Assembly (NCBI RefSeq): GCF_900205755.1
Contig: NZ_OANS01000003.1
Coordinates: 1 to 64,000, forward strand
Origin: Polynucleobacter meluiroseus
GTDB lineage: Bacteria; Pseudomonadota; Gammaproteobacteria; Burkholderiales; Burkholderiaceae
DNA: 64,000 bases
Direction: 5' to 3'
Part shown: one piece after another, positions 38,142-48,560 of the stretch
How positions within the stretch are numbered: the stretch's first letter is position 1
Layout: each line of letters begins with the position of its first letter
Translations under genes and position numbers: made by a program
The notes under the pieces: model-generated
The model's input: the letters and a program-made list of their open reading frames with translations, nothing else
What the model was told of the DNA's origin: nothing
Database searches by the model: none

Positions 38142-40454
38142 TTAAGCTGCCTCATTTGCAAGATTCATAAATAAAATTGATACCCGAGCTCCAACCAGTT
38201 CTTCTCCCTGCTGACGATTGCGAATTTCAATCTTTGCGCCATGATCGTCAATAATTTTTTTAACTACTGCCAAGCCTAGGCCAGTGCCTTTAATTTTCGA
38301 AGTTACGTAAGGCTCAAATGCCCTTGCCAGTATCTTAGCTGGAAATCCTGACCCACTATCACTAATTGAGAGTCTTACCGCATTTTGAGCTACGCCACTC
38401 ATTTCGCCATAGGGAACGACTTCTGTTTTTATCTCTACTGGCGCCTCTTGATGATGGCCCTCTAAAGTCGCATCTTGCGCATTTTGCAAAAGGTTATGAA
38501 TCACTTGTCGCAGCTGAGTAGGGTCGCCCATGATGTTCGGGCAATTGGCATCCAATCTGGTGTTGATAGGGCTACCTTCATATAAGCCTAAGATTTCAGA
38601 GATCAAAGTATTGATCGAGACCGGTTTTAATTGGGGTGTAGGGGTTTTTGCAAAATCCCTGAAGTCATTGACCATTTCTTTCATGGCTTGCACTTGGCCA
38701 ATGATAGTCTCCGTACTGCGGTTGATCATTTCTTCCTGTTCGGGACTTAATTTACCCGCTAACTTATGTTGCAGTCTTTCTGCTGAAAGCTGAATTGGAG
38801 TGAGGGGATTTTTAATCTCATGGGCTAGGCGTCTTGCCACTTCACTCCAGGCAATTGAGCGCTGGGCGCTCACAACGTCAGTAATGTCATCGAATACGAC
38901 CATGCGTAAATCTGGCGCTAACTCAGTGCCGCGCACAAATAAGGTAACGCCGAGCTCGCTTTCAAATTCATTGGTGGCATGTAGTTGAATTTGCTTTTGC
39001 CAGACTGGGGAGGTCTTGTCTGTGGCTAACTGGGCAGCATCTTCAGGTGCAGTTAACTTCAGAGTATCGAAGCCCTCCTTAATCGCTTGCTCAAACTCAA
39101 CCAAACTTGGATTGTCACTTAGTGGTCGCCCATCGTATTTGGTCAGGTCCTTACCAAAGATACGATCCGCTCCTGAATTGCTAGAGACTACATTGAAATT
39201 TGCGTCGAAAATACAAACCCCAGCAGTTAAGTTTCCTAAGACGGTTTCTAAAAAAGCTTTGGATTCTTGTAAAGAAGTTCGTGCATCTGCTAGCTGCCTC
39301 GTCATCACATTAAATTGACGAGTAAGCATGCCGAGCTCATCGCCGGTATTTAATTCAGGTTTCGGCGACAAGTCTCCCTGAGCTACGGCTTGCGTCCCCT
39401 TGAGCAACATCAGCAACGGTTTTGCCAATTGCCGCCCGAGTGTCAGGGCTAAAGTAACCGCAACAAACAAAGCAAAAAATAAGGTGAGCGTCAGGGTGCC
39501 CACAAACATCTTGCGCAAACCCGTTCTTCCTAGAGATTTTTCTTGGTAGTCACTATAGGCCGCCTGCACAGCAACAATATTTTTGGCAATATCTTCTGGC
39601 ACGGTTTTGATCAGCTGAAGATACCAAATTTCCTTTTGTTGCTGAATGCTGAGCCCAAAGCCGCCACCGCTAGAAGGCCGCTCAAGCACGAGGGGAACCA
39701 CCGCACGCAAGCGATAGGCTTGCTGTTCACCGTTATTTTGAGGCTCATCGATAAAGCCAACACTCTTTAGGCTTGAAGATTGTTTCATCAACTCTAAACT
39801 TGGGGGCGCTGATGGCTCCTGCACATTGCTGGAGGCTGCCATCGCTATCATTCCTTGCTGGCTATTAAAGATCGTAATTTCTTCAATACCAAATTGATCC
39901 CTGTAACGCGATAGAAGTAGACTGAGCTCGGCCGGACTTGAGCGATTAGGCAATCCCTGAATTTGATTCGCCACAATCTTGCCTTCATCTTGCAGCTCTT
40001 GTAGTGAAGTAGAAAAAGTGGCGCGCCCAAGTTGGAGTGCGGACTCTAAGGCGGACTCCACCTTAACGTCAAACCAGGTTTCAATACTGCGTGATACGAA
40101 TTGCAAGGAAACGCCATACAAAATGAGGCCAGGTACCACGCCGACCAACGCAAAAATCATGGCCAACTTGGCGATCAATCTTGTGCCAAAGCGACCCTTA
40201 CGCCAACGAATAGCAATCGCGATCACCAAAGTGAGGATGACGATGATAAGACAGATACCAACGACCACATTGGCCGCGTAAAGCCAAATAAAGTAATTAT
40301 CAAAAAACTCTGTATTTGATGAAGCGATGGATAACAAGACCAATAACAGCAATGCAAAAACAATAATGGCTGCTGTCGCAATCGATAGAGCACGCCTTTT
40401 CCAAACATCCTTTTTAAAGAGGTTCAGAAATATAGGTGCGCCCAGACCCTTCAT
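38142..40454 (-). CDS. NtrY-like sensor histidine kinase
   Basis: 770 residues. Three membrane helices in the N-terminal 130 residues and one near 320 enclose a large periplasmic sensor region. HAMP (about 345-400), PAS (about 410-520) and HisKA with the phospho-His in ARRLAHEIKNPLTPIQLS precede the ATPase domain (N, G1 SDSGSGFP, G2 GTGLGLAVVKK). This is the NtrY architecture. It overlaps the upstream DUF4390 gene by 4 nt and is partner of the regulator at 37456. Confidence 0.88.
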   Translation of the reverse strand: MKGLGAPIFLNLFKKDVWKRRALSIATAAIIVFALLLLVLLSIASSNTEFFDNYFIWLYAANVVVGICLIIVILTLVIAIAIRWRKGRFGTRLIAKLAMIFALVGVVPGLILYGVSLQFVSRSIETWFDVKVESALESALQLGRATFSTSLQELQDEGKIVANQIQGLPNRSSPAELSLLLSRYRDQFGIEEITIFNSQQGMIAMAASSNVQEPSAPPSLELMKQSSSLKSVGFIDEPQNNGEQQAYRLRAVVPLVLERPSSGGGFGLSIQQQKEIWYLQLIKTVPEDIAKNIVAVQAAYSDYQEKSLGRTGLRKMFVGTLTLTLFFALFVAVTLALTLGRQLAKPLLMLLKGTQAVAQGDLSPKPELNTGDELGMLTRQFNVMTRQLADARTSLQESKAFLETVLGNLTAGVCIFDANFNVVSSNSGADRIFGKDLTKYDGRPLSDNPSLVEFEQAIKEGFDTLKLTAPEDAAQLATDKTSPVWQKQIQLHATNEFESELGVTLFVRGTELAPDLRMVVFDDITDVVSAQRSIAWSEVARRLAHEIKNPLTPIQLSAERLQHKLAGKLSPEQEEMINRSTETIIGQVQAMKEMVNDFRDFAKTPTPQLKPVSINTLISEILGLYEGSPINTRLDANCPNIMGDPTQLRQVIHNLLQNAQDATLEGHHQEAPVEIKTEVVPYGEMSGVAQNAVRLSISDSGSGFPAKILARAFEPYVTSKIKGTGLGLAVVKKIIDDHGAKIEIRNRQQGEELVGARVSILFMNLANEAA

Positions 40455-41032
40455 CGCTTAATGAGGTTAGGTCCGTTAGGAAGAAATGGAAAGCGCACCC
40501 AATCGCTAGTAATGTTCCAGTCCTTATTGTTGAGTGCATTCACCTGAAATGGCTTCGGCAGCTTACTCAGATCTAGCGTCATTCTGAAAGCAGCGGCATA
40601 GGACTTGCCAGGATCAATTTGAATATTATCAATCACTCGCCAACCCCCAATGCTGCCTACGGCTTGTAATGCTTCAGCAATGGTTTTCTCTGAAAAAGAA
40701 AAGCCCTCAGATGATATGCGGTATTGCTGAGTCAAGGGCTGGTAAGACAAGCGGGTCTGCCGTTGTGTCAAAACCGTTTTTTCTTCGAACCAATACCAGC
40801 GAGCGCGGGTTAACTCAAACTCAGTCTGGAAGTACAGTACGACGCCTTTTTGAACTGCGTCCTCAAGCCCAGGGGTGAGTTCAATTTGAAATGAGGCATT
40901 CAAGAGCCAGTCGTTATCCACCCGCTCGAGCTCAGCCGATCTGATTTTGATGCCCTCAGCATTGGCCGCACCCGACAGAACTCCTAGTAGCAGCAAACAA
41001 GCGCAGAAAAATTGTTTAATGCGTGGGCTCAT
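40451..41032 (-). CDS. DUF4390 family secreted protein
   Basis: 193 residues with a signal peptide (FFCACLLLLGVLSGAANA). The mature domain fits DUF4390 (IRSAELERVDNDWLLNASFQ, LTRARWYWFEEKTVLTQRQT, YRISSEGFSFSEKTIAEALQ). The gene lies between rsmB (17-nt overlap) and the NtrY-like kinase (4-nt overlap), a conserved order in Burkholderiales. A periplasmic signal-related role with the kinase is often assumed, without proof. Confidence 0.85.
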   Translation of the reverse strand: MSPRIKQFFCACLLLLGVLSGAANAEGIKIRSAELERVDNDWLLNASFQIELTPGLEDAVQKGVVLYFQTEFELTRARWYWFEEKTVLTQRQTRLSYQPLTQQYRISSEGFSFSEKTIAEALQAVGSIGGWRVIDNIQIDPGKSYAAAFRMTLDLSKLPKPFQVNALNNKDWNITSDWVRFPFLPNGPNLIKR

Positions 41033-42344
41033 GGCTCATTTTCTGAAATAAGGCATAGTAAAAACCATCATTTGTCTCAGTCGGCAAAATTTGTCCGGGG
41101 GCGTTCAATCGTAACGCATCGGACTGGTTTAGAGCAAACCAAATTGCTTGCACCTCGCCCTCCTCTGGAAATAGCGAGCAGGTCACGTACAAAAGTAAAC
41201 CCCCTGGCTTAAGCATCTTCCAAGCCTGAGTCAATATTCCCCGTTGCTTCTCTTGCAAGTTGCGGATATCCGCCTCACGTCGCAGGAAAGGAATATCAGG
41301 ATGCCGTGAGACGATGCCAGATGCAGAGCAAGGGGCATCAAGCAAGATCTTGTCAAATAGTTTGCCATCCCACCAGCTTGCTTTTGAGGCGTCGCCTCGA
41401 ATAATCTTTACTACATCTGAATGCAATTGCAGGCGGTCTAAATTGCCACCTATCTTTCCTAAGCGACTCTGATCAAGCTCAAGCGCAATAATCTCGCAAT
41501 CGGCCAGCTCCAATAGATGTGCGGTCTTGCCGCCAGGGGCAGCACAGGCGTCCAGAATGCGTTCACCAGGCTGTGGATTCAGAAGGACTGCTGCTAACTG
41601 AGCACCCGCATCTTGCACAGAAACAGACCCACTATAAAACCCGGGCAATGCGGAAACCGGGACGGGATTCTTTAATAGCAAGGCGGAGTGCAGGGGAATT
41701 TCGGCAAGTGCTGCAATTGGACTGGCAGAGATGCCTTCGGCCTCTAACAGCTCTTGATATTGACTACGCGTATATTGCCGTTGATTCACGCGCAAAATCA
41801 TTGGGGCACGCTGCGCCTGCGCAATGAGCATTGCTCGCCATGACTGCGGATAGTTTTTCTTGAGACTGGCACGCCACCAGGGAGGAAAAAACATCGGAAT
41901 AGGATCTGGTGGATAACTCTTTTCCCCTTTTGGCGGCGCTACTGTCAGACTCACTTTGCGCAGCACGGCGTTGACTAAGCCCTTGGCATACATTGTCTGA
42001 TCATATAAATCGCAGGCGCGCACAGCCTGATCGACAATGGTGTGGGCGGCGTAACCTTTGCCGTCTGTATTTTCTTGCAAAAACAAAGCAATAGCTACGC
42101 TTAATAAGTGATCTACTTCAGGCGGAGGTGCTTTGGGAATCAATAATGCAATCAGCTCGTGCGAGCGCACCCATTTTCGTAGCGCATCGAAAGTTAAGCT
42201 TTGGACAATTGGTCGCTCATGGGCATCTAACTCTTCTAAAACTTCTGTGAGAGAGCGCCCTTGCATCACTTCAGTTACCACTTGAGCGGCAATGGTCATC
42301 GCTTCAGCTAGCGGCAAACTATGGGGTGTTTTTAAGTCAGACAA
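41016..42344 (-). CDS. rsmB: 16S rRNA (cytosine-967-C5) methyltransferase RsmB
   Basis: 442 residues. An N-terminal NusB-like RNA-binding domain (about 5-140) and a C-terminal Rossmann methyltransferase with motif I ILDACAAPGGKTAHLLEL. Both catalytic Cys are visible, in DAPCSASGIVSRHPD and YVTCSLFPEEG. It methylates C967 of 16S rRNA. The gene lies 1 bp after fmt in the def-fmt-rsmB operon. Confidence 0.93.
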   Translation of the reverse strand: MSDLKTPHSLPLAEAMTIAAQVVTEVMQGRSLTEVLEELDAHERPIVQSLTFDALRKWVRSHELIALLIPKAPPPEVDHLLSVAIALFLQENTDGKGYAAHTIVDQAVRACDLYDQTMYAKGLVNAVLRKVSLTVAPPKGEKSYPPDPIPMFFPPWWRASLKKNYPQSWRAMLIAQAQRAPMILRVNQRQYTRSQYQELLEAEGISASPIAALAEIPLHSALLLKNPVPVSALPGFYSGSVSVQDAGAQLAAVLLNPQPGERILDACAAPGGKTAHLLELADCEIIALELDQSRLGKIGGNLDRLQLHSDVVKIIRGDASKASWWDGKLFDKILLDAPCSASGIVSRHPDIPFLRREADIRNLQEKQRGILTQAWKMLKPGGLLLYVTCSLFPEEGEVQAIWFALNQSDALRLNAPGQILPTETNDGFYYALFQKMSHEPTH

Positions 42345-42345
42345 G

Positions 42346-43341
42346 CTATTCCTTTAGAAACTGCATCCTATTTTCTTGTGAAGTGGCGGATTGCAAACAA
42401 GCACTTGCACTCATTTTCTTCCCGCCCGGCTTTTGCATTTCCTGAACCTCAATCACGCCCTGCCCACATTGAATATAGGCCGAGCCATCACTCAATCCAA
42501 GAACCTCCCCGGCTAATGCCGTTTTGGTAACAGGCGCGCTTTCTGCTACAGCAGATTGCCAAAACTTAAACGCCTCTCCATTCAGGCTGCTAGTCGATCC
42601 AGGAAATGGATTAAATGCACGAATACGTCGATCAATTTCTACTGCACTTAAAGCCCAGTCAATCTCTGCTTCTTTTTTTAATATTTTTTCCGCATACGTA
42701 ATGCCGTCGGTTGGCTGTGGGGTACGTTGCAATTCCTTGCCCTCCTGCAAGCGTGCCAAGGTTTCTACCACGAGAGTGGCGCCCAACACTGCTAACTTAT
42801 CGTGCAGGGTACTGCTGGTCTCAGCTACCGCAATAGGAATCGCGCCCGTCAAAACGACATCTCCCGTATCAAGGCCGGCATTCATTTGCATAATACTTAC
42901 GCCGGTCGTCGGGTCGCCTGCCTCTATTGCTCTTTGAATCGGCGCAGCACCACGCCAGCGGGGCAATAGAGAGGCATGAATGTTAAAACACCCATGGCGT
43001 CCTGCAGTCTGAGCAACGTCAAGAATCTCTTGGGGAAGTATTAGGCCGTAAGCCACTACTACCATTGCATCAAAGCTAATCTGATTTAAAAGCGCATACG
43101 CTTGCGATGCCTCTAATTGCTTGTGGGGATCAGAAGCATTGCGCTTAAGAGATTCAGGTTGAATAAGAGGAATTTGTTTCTCGAGGGCTGCCAATTTTAC
43201 TGGGCTGGCGTGCAGCTGCATTCCTCTGCCAGCACGTCGATCCGGTTGCGTGAGAACTAAAACGATTTCATGACCAGCTTGTTCGATTGCACGCATCGCA
43301 TGCGCAGCAAACTCCGGGGTACCAGCAAATACGATTTTCAT
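42346..43341 (-). CDS. fmt: Methionyl-tRNA formyltransferase
   Basis: 331 residues. The catalytic region FNIHASLLPRWRGAAPIQ with Asn and His, and SIMQMNAGLDTGDV with the catalytic Asp, are complete. The C-terminal tRNA-binding domain (about 210-320) follows. It formylates initiator Met-tRNA with 10-formyl-THF. It overlaps none of its neighbours and follows def by 9 bp. Confidence 0.95.
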   Translation of the reverse strand: MKIVFAGTPEFAAHAMRAIEQAGHEIVLVLTQPDRRAGRGMQLHASPVKLAALEKQIPLIQPESLKRNASDPHKQLEASQAYALLNQISFDAMVVVAYGLILPQEILDVAQTAGRHGCFNIHASLLPRWRGAAPIQRAIEAGDPTTGVSIMQMNAGLDTGDVVLTGAIPIAVAETSSTLHDKLAVLGATLVVETLARLQEGKELQRTPQPTDGITYAEKILKKEAEIDWALSAVEIDRRIRAFNPFPGSTSSLNGEAFKFWQSAVAESAPVTKTALAGEVLGLSDGSAYIQCGQGVIEVQEMQKPGGKKMSASACLQSATSQENRMQFLKE

Positions 43342-43350
43342 TGGGGGCGC

Positions 43351-43866
43351 TTAGCGCTGACTCGCCAATTCTTTAGCGCGCTTTTTCATTTTAAGAGAGA
43401 TCCGATTGCGCTTCAAGATGGATAGGTACTCCACGAAAACCTTGCCCCGCAAATGATCCATCTCATGCTGCAAGCAAACCGATAAAAGACCGTCGGCCTC
43501 AATCTCGAACTCCTTGCCATTTTGGTCTAAGGCTTTTACGTGAATAACGTCTGGTCTATCGACCTCGTCGTAATACTCCGGAACTGAGAGGCAACCTTCA
43601 CGCCATGATTTTTTTTCGGTACTTGCCCAAACCAATTCTGGGTTGATAAATACCATCAATGCATCTTGGTTTTCTGACACATCAATTACCAAAATCCGTT
43701 CGTGAATATCTACTTGGGTTGCAGCTAGGCCTACGCCGGGAGCGTCGTACATTGTTTCCGCCATATCAGCCACAATTTTCTTGATGCGGGCGTCCACTTG
43801 CGCGACCGGTTTAGCAACCTTGTGCAAGCGGGGATCGGGATAGCAGAGAACTGGTAATAAAGCCAT
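43351..43866 (-). CDS. def: Peptide deformylase
   Basis: 171 residues from ATG 43866, giving the standard start [18 protein letters not shown]; an upstream start at 43959 would reach into the divergent dprA. The three motifs are complete: [15 protein letters not shown] and QHEMDHLRG, providing the Cys and two His metal ligands. It removes the formyl group from nascent proteins, the counterpart of fmt next door. Confidence 0.95.
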   Translation of the reverse strand: MALLPVLCYPDPRLHKVAKPVAQVDARIKKIVADMAETMYDAPGVGLAATQVDIHERILVIDVSENQDALMVFINPELVWASTEKKSWREGCLSVPEYYDEVDRPDVIHVKALDQNGKEFEIEADGLLSVCLQHEMDHLRGKVFVEYLSILKRNRISLKMKKRAKELASQR

Positions 43867-43937
43867 GTAGGAATTATCCAACAGAGTAATGAGACTGTCC
43901 TGATTGTGTAAATTTAAGCACGGTTCAGAATTTCTGC

Positions 43938-44627
43938 ATGAACCCACTAAACACGCCAATTGTCACTTGCCTCTCTTGGCAGGACCCCGCATACCCCAAG
44001 CGCCTGAGGGATCTTTTTGACCCTCCTAAGGCTATATATATAGAAGGCGATATTGAACTATTAAAGCTTCCGATGATTGCCATCGTGGGCGCACGGGCTG
44101 CTAGCCCTAATGGGCTGCAAAATGCACTTTTCTTTGCCCAGGGGCTAGCCAGAGCGGGTGCCCTCGTCGTTTCTGGTTTGGCTCGTGGCATTGATGGGGC
44201 GGCTCATCGAGGCGCCTTGGGCGAAAAGCCCTATCAAGCAACACTGGCAGTGTGCGGCACTGGCCTAGACCTGGTTTACCCTCCAGAACACGTCTATTTG
44301 GCCAATTGCATTAGAAATAAGGGCTTGTTGTTATCGGAATTACCCCCGGGCGTTGGCCCAAAAGCATTTCATTTCCCTAGGCGTAACCGCTTAATCGCAG
44401 CCCTTGCTCTTGGCGTTGTGGTCATTGAGGCCGCCAATAAGTCTGGCTCGCTAATTACGGCGAGACTTGCATTGGAAATGGGCAGGGAAGTGTTTGCAGT
44501 GCCTGGCGCCATCAATAACCCCCTTTCTCAGGGCTGCCACCAATTGATTCAGCAAGGGGCCAAGCTGGTTTGTCGCCCTGAAGAGGTCTTAGAAGAGTTG
44601 TATGTTCAGCCTAAAAGTCGCATTTAA
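43938..44627 (+). CDS. dprA: DNA-processing protein DprA, Rossmann-domain-only form
   Basis: 229 residues. The Rossmann-like core is complete ([68 protein letters not shown]). The N-terminal SAM domain and the C-terminal winged helix of longer DprA proteins are missing. DprA loads RecA on single-stranded DNA taken up in transformation. The core is sufficient for DNA binding and dimer formation in the family, so the gene is probably functional. Confidence 0.9.
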   Translation: MNPLNTPIVTCLSWQDPAYPKRLRDLFDPPKAIYIEGDIELLKLPMIAIVGARAASPNGLQNALFFAQGLARAGALVVSGLARGIDGAAHRGALGEKPYQATLAVCGTGLDLVYPPEHVYLANCIRNKGLLLSELPPGVGPKAFHFPRRNRLIAALALGVVVIEAANKSGSLITARLALEMGREVFAVPGAINNPLSQGCHQLIQQGAKLVCRPEEVLEELYVQPKSRI

Positions 44628-44798
44628 GGCCTCCAGCGCGGGGTTTTTAGCGAATTTGGCTCGTATTTGGACTTTTGTCAATTTATCGGTTAATAATAAA
44701 AAAGGGATAAATTCATAATCAACTTTCCATTTGGTTTAAATTGATCATCCTTTTTTAGTATCCAGAACTTCTTTTTAGGCTCTTATTTAGGCAAAAGC

Positions 44799-47465
44799 GT
44801 GGCTAAAGCATCTACCAAAAGCACTTCCAAAACCTCCAGTGTGGATCACCCAAAGGCGCTCATCATTGCGGAGAAACCATCCGTTGCAAACGACATCGCC
44901 AAGGCATTGGGCGGATTTACTAAGCACGAAGACTATTTTGAAAGCGACACTTACGTAGTTTCTTCGGCTGTAGGTCACTTATTAGAAATAGCTGCTCCCG
45001 AAGAATTTGATGTGAAGCGCGGTAAATGGTCTTTTGCCAACTTACCAGTAGTTCCGCCTTACTTTGATCTGCGCCCAATCGCCAAAACAGAGGCCCGCTT
45101 AAAGGTATTGCAAAAACTGATCAAGCGCAAAGATATTAACGAGTTGATTAATGCCTGTGACGCGGGACGCGAAGGTGAATTGATTTTTCGCTTAATTGCA
45201 CAACATGCCAAAGCACCCCAATCAATTAAGAGGCTTTGGCTACAGTCGATGACACCGAATGCCATTCGGGAGGGCTTTGCCTCCTTACGCAGCGATGTCG
45301 ACATGCAGCCCTTAGCTGATGCAGCGCGTTGCCGTTCAGAAGCAGATTGGCTGGTAGGCATTAACGGCACTAGGGCTATGACGGCCTTTAATAGCAAGAG
45401 TGGTGGATTTTTCTTGACCACCGTTGGGCGAGTCCAAACACCTACGCTCTCTATCGTGGTTGAGCGCGAAGAATTAATTCGTAAGTTCGTCTCAAAAGAT
45501 TATTGGGAAGTAAAGGCGGAATTTATTGCCTCTGCCGGTGTCTATGAAGGTCGCTGGTTTGATCCTAAATTTAAGAAGGATGCCGCAGAGCCCGATGCGC
45601 GTGAAAATCGCTTGTGGAGTGAGGCCGCCGCCCAAAGCATTGTGGCCGCTTGTCGCGACAAAAAAGCGGCCGTTACTGAAGAAGCCAAACCAGCTACTCA
45701 GTTAGCGCCGCAACTGTTTGATTTAACTAGCTTGCAGCGCGAAGCCAATGCCCGCTTCGGCTTTTCTGCAAAGAATACTTTGGGCTTAGCGCAAGCGCTT
45801 TATGAGCGTCATAAGGTACTAACCTATCCGCGTACCGATTCAAAAGCACTTCCCGAAGACTACTTGGATACTGTCAAGCAGACCATGGAGAATTTGGTCG
45901 AGAATTCACTAGAGTATCGTCCGTTCGCCAAACAGATTCTGCAAGGCGACGGCAAGGACACAAAAGCGGGTTATGGCTGGATTAAGCCTAACAAGCGTAT
46001 TTTCGACAATACAAAAATTTCAGATCACTTCGCCATTATTCCTACTTTGGAGGCCCCAAAAACCTTAAGTGAGCCGGAGTTGAAGTTGTATGACTTGGTA
46101 GTGCGTCGTTTCTTGGCCGTCTTTTATCCAGCCGCTGAATTCCGGGTCACTACCCGCATTACCGAAGCGCTCGGTCACCACTTTAAAACTGAAGGACGCG
46201 TCCTCGTTCACCCTGGTTGGCTCACGGTCTATGGCAGATCAAACCAAGCGGATGATGAGCTCGTGCCAGTACAAGAGGGTGAGAGCGTCCAAACAGACTC
46301 TATTGCAGCTGTGCCATTAAAAACCAAACCGCCTGCACGCTATACCGAAGCCACTTTACTGTCGGCCATGGAAAGCGCGGGTAAGTGGGTTGACAATGAC
46401 GACATGCGTGAAGCGATGGCCGAGAAAGGTTTGGGTACGCCCGCTACCCGCGCCGCAATTATCGAAGGCTTATTGGCTGAGCGCTATATGGTTCGTGAGG
46501 CGCGAGAATTAATTCCCACTGCAAAAGCATTTCAGTTGATGACTTTATTGCGCGGTCTCGATGTCGAAGAACTGACTCGCCCCGACCTTACGGGTAACTG
46601 GGAAAACAAGTTGTCGCTGATTGAACAAGGCAAGATGAATCGCGATACCTTCATGCAAGAAATTGCGCAGATGACGCAGCGAATTGTGAAGCGTGCCAAG
46701 GAATATGACAGCGACACCATTCCCGGCGACTATGCCACGATGGCTACACCATGCCCTCATTGCAAGGGTCATGTCAAAGAAAACTACCGTCGCTTTGCTT
46801 GTGAAAAATGTGGTTTTACAATCAGCAAAACACCTGGTGGGCGTGCCTTTGAATACCCCGAAGTAGAAGAGCTCTTGCGTGAAAAAACGATTGGGCCTTT
46901 ACAAGGATTCCGTAGCAAAATTGGTCGCCCATTCGCCGCTATTATTAAATTAAGCGAGATCCCCGAGGATGACGCAGATTATCCAAATGCGGGATTCAAA
47001 CTTGAATTCGACTTTGGCAATTCCCAAGAAGATGAATCTGAGGCGATTGACTTTACCGGTAGGTTGGCCTTGGGCGTGTGCCCCAAATGTTCGGGCGCAG
47101 TGTATGAAGACGGCATGCGCTATTTATGTGAGAACAATACGGGCCCCAATAAATCCTGTGATTTCAAAACGGGCAAGGTTGTTCTCCAGCAAGAAATTGC
47201 TAGCGAGCAGGTCCAGAAATTACTTAAAGAAGGTAAGACGGATTTGTTGACCAACTTTAAATCGAATCGAACCGGTCGTGGCTTTAAGGCTTATTTAGCT
47301 TTAGACGCTACAGGCAAAATCGGTTTTGAATTCGAAGCTAAAGCCCCCAAGGCTGAAGGCGCAGCTAAGGCTCCAGCGAAAAAACGTGCGGGGGCCAGTG
47401 CGGCTAGCAAATCAGCCGTTAAGCCCAAGCGCGTGAGTAAGGCTAAGTCTTCCTCGAGCACTTGA
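44799..47465 (+). CDS. topA: DNA topoisomerase I
   Basis: 888 residues with a GTG start. The TOPRIM domain (ALIIAEKPSVANDIAKALGG, then DACDAGREGELI) is followed by the catalytic Tyr region (HKVLTYPRTDSKALP). Two C-terminal Zn-binding repeats (CPHCKGHVKENYRRFACEKC and CPKCSGAVYEDGMRYLCENN) and a basic Lys/Ala tail end the protein. It relaxes negative supercoils. The gap 44628-44798 before it has no gene. Its 3' 175 bp overlap the convergent gene. Confidence 0.95.
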   Translation: MAKASTKSTSKTSSVDHPKALIIAEKPSVANDIAKALGGFTKHEDYFESDTYVVSSAVGHLLEIAAPEEFDVKRGKWSFANLPVVPPYFDLRPIAKTEARLKVLQKLIKRKDINELINACDAGREGELIFRLIAQHAKAPQSIKRLWLQSMTPNAIREGFASLRSDVDMQPLADAARCRSEADWLVGINGTRAMTAFNSKSGGFFLTTVGRVQTPTLSIVVEREELIRKFVSKDYWEVKAEFIASAGVYEGRWFDPKFKKDAAEPDARENRLWSEAAAQSIVAACRDKKAAVTEEAKPATQLAPQLFDLTSLQREANARFGFSAKNTLGLAQALYERHKVLTYPRTDSKALPEDYLDTVKQTMENLVENSLEYRPFAKQILQGDGKDTKAGYGWIKPNKRIFDNTKISDHFAIIPTLEAPKTLSEPELKLYDLVVRRFLAVFYPAAEFRVTTRITEALGHHFKTEGRVLVHPGWLTVYGRSNQADDELVPVQEGESVQTDSIAAVPLKTKPPARYTEATLLSAMESAGKWVDNDDMREAMAEKGLGTPATRAAIIEGLLAERYMVREARELIPTAKAFQLMTLLRGLDVEELTRPDLTGNWENKLSLIEQGKMNRDTFMQEIAQMTQRIVKRAKEYDSDTIPGDYATMATPCPHCKGHVKENYRRFACEKCGFTISKTPGGRAFEYPEVEELLREKTIGPLQGFRSKIGRPFAAIIKLSEIPEDDADYPNAGFKLEFDFGNSQEDESEAIDFTGRLALGVCPKCSGAVYEDGMRYLCENNTGPNKSCDFKTGKVVLQQEIASEQVQKLLKEGKTDLLTNFKSNRTGRGFKAYLALDATGKIGFEFEAKAPKAEGAAKAPAKKRAGASAASKSAVKPKRVSKAKSSSST

Positions 47466-48526
47466 GCGCAGATTAGCTTTGCCGCTAGGGCGGACCACAA
47501 AATGCCGCGCGACCCAAAGGCGGTTGCTAAAAAAATGCCGGGTCGCTGAGCAAGCTTTCCAATAATGGGTAGGCGGTCACCTGCGACGCAGCGCACGCCA
47601 ATGAAACTATCTTCTTTAATTAGAGAGTCGACGTTGCCTTGCGGATAATTCAGCAGACCTTTCGCTTGCTCGCGATTGAATTGGTCGCTGGAATCACGTT
47701 CGGCGAGATCGTCTTCCCCCTCATCAAAACTAGAGCCCACTATCCAGCGATAGCTTCCGTCTGCACGCTGCTCTGCTGGTAAGCAATAACCTTCTCCGGA
47801 GATAGCCGTTTTGGGGAGTCTGTTGACCCAAGGGTCATCAGCGGTCACTGAGAATATGCTGAGCTGGCCGCGCACCGGTCTTAAGGGCAGGCGGATGTCC
47901 ATGCTTGCAGCCAAGGGCTTGCTACCCATTGCGGCAGCAATGATGACCTTGTTAGCACTCACCTTACGCACTCCGGCTTCATCACTTAAGACCCAAGAGT
48001 TACCGAGTTTTTCTAAATGCGTAATTTGAGTGCTCCATTGAGAATGGAGAAGGGCATGGGGCTTAAGTAAGTTAAAGGCTGCGGTGGCAAGATCAAGTGA
48101 GGCACCGACCTGCATCCAAACACCATTTTGCTCTAAACCACAGCTCCTTTTGGCCTCTTGAGCATCAAGAACCCGCGCAATACCCTCATCCAACTCGAGG
48201 TCAAGCAAGTGCTTAACGAGCTCTTCACGATCAAAGACTCTATCTTTTTTACTGGGCTGAAATACGCCATGCTGATTCCAGTCCTCACCCCAACGCGCCC
48301 GCGCCAATAAGAAGGCGATCCGTGTAAGGCGCAACAAGCGCGGTGACCCCTTGCCAATGTGTGGATGGGCAAGCGCATAGCTGTGCTTAGAGCATGCGGT
48401 GGCTGGACCCTTCGCAGAATCAATAATGCATACCGCCTGTCCACGCATCAAAAACTCATTAGCAATTGTTGCGCCCGCTATACCGGCGCCAATAATAACA
48501 ATCTCGTGGTGGGGGAGTTGCTGCAT
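47291..48526 (-). CDS. FAD-dependent oxidoreductase resembling the MnmC C-terminal domain
   Basis: 411 residues. The N-terminal dinucleotide fold EIVIIGAGIAGATIANEFLM is followed by DAO-type segments typical of MnmC domain 2: RPVRGQLSIFS, GEGYCLPAEQR, VGSSFDEGEDD, VRCVAGDRLPIIG and TAFGSRGILWSALAA. This domain oxidises cmnm5s2U in tRNA; here it stands alone without the methyltransferase half. The last 58 codons lie antisense to topA. Adjacent to mnmE, which makes the substrate. Confidence 0.8.
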   Translation of the reverse strand: MQQLPHHEIVIIGAGIAGATIANEFLMRGQAVCIIDSAKGPATACSKHSYALAHPHIGKGSPRLLRLTRIAFLLARARWGEDWNQHGVFQPSKKDRVFDREELVKHLLDLELDEGIARVLDAQEAKRSCGLEQNGVWMQVGASLDLATAAFNLLKPHALLHSQWSTQITHLEKLGNSWVLSDEAGVRKVSANKVIIAAAMGSKPLAASMDIRLPLRPVRGQLSIFSVTADDPWVNRLPKTAISGEGYCLPAEQRADGSYRWIVGSSFDEGEDDLAERDSSDQFNREQAKGLLNYPQGNVDSLIKEDSFIGVRCVAGDRLPIIGKLAQRPGIFLATAFGSRGILWSALAAKLICAQVLEEDLALLTRLGLTADLLAALAPARFFAGALAAPSALGALASNSKPILPVASKAK

Positions 48527-48560
48527 TAATGAAAGATAAATCGCCAGTTGGGGACGATCT

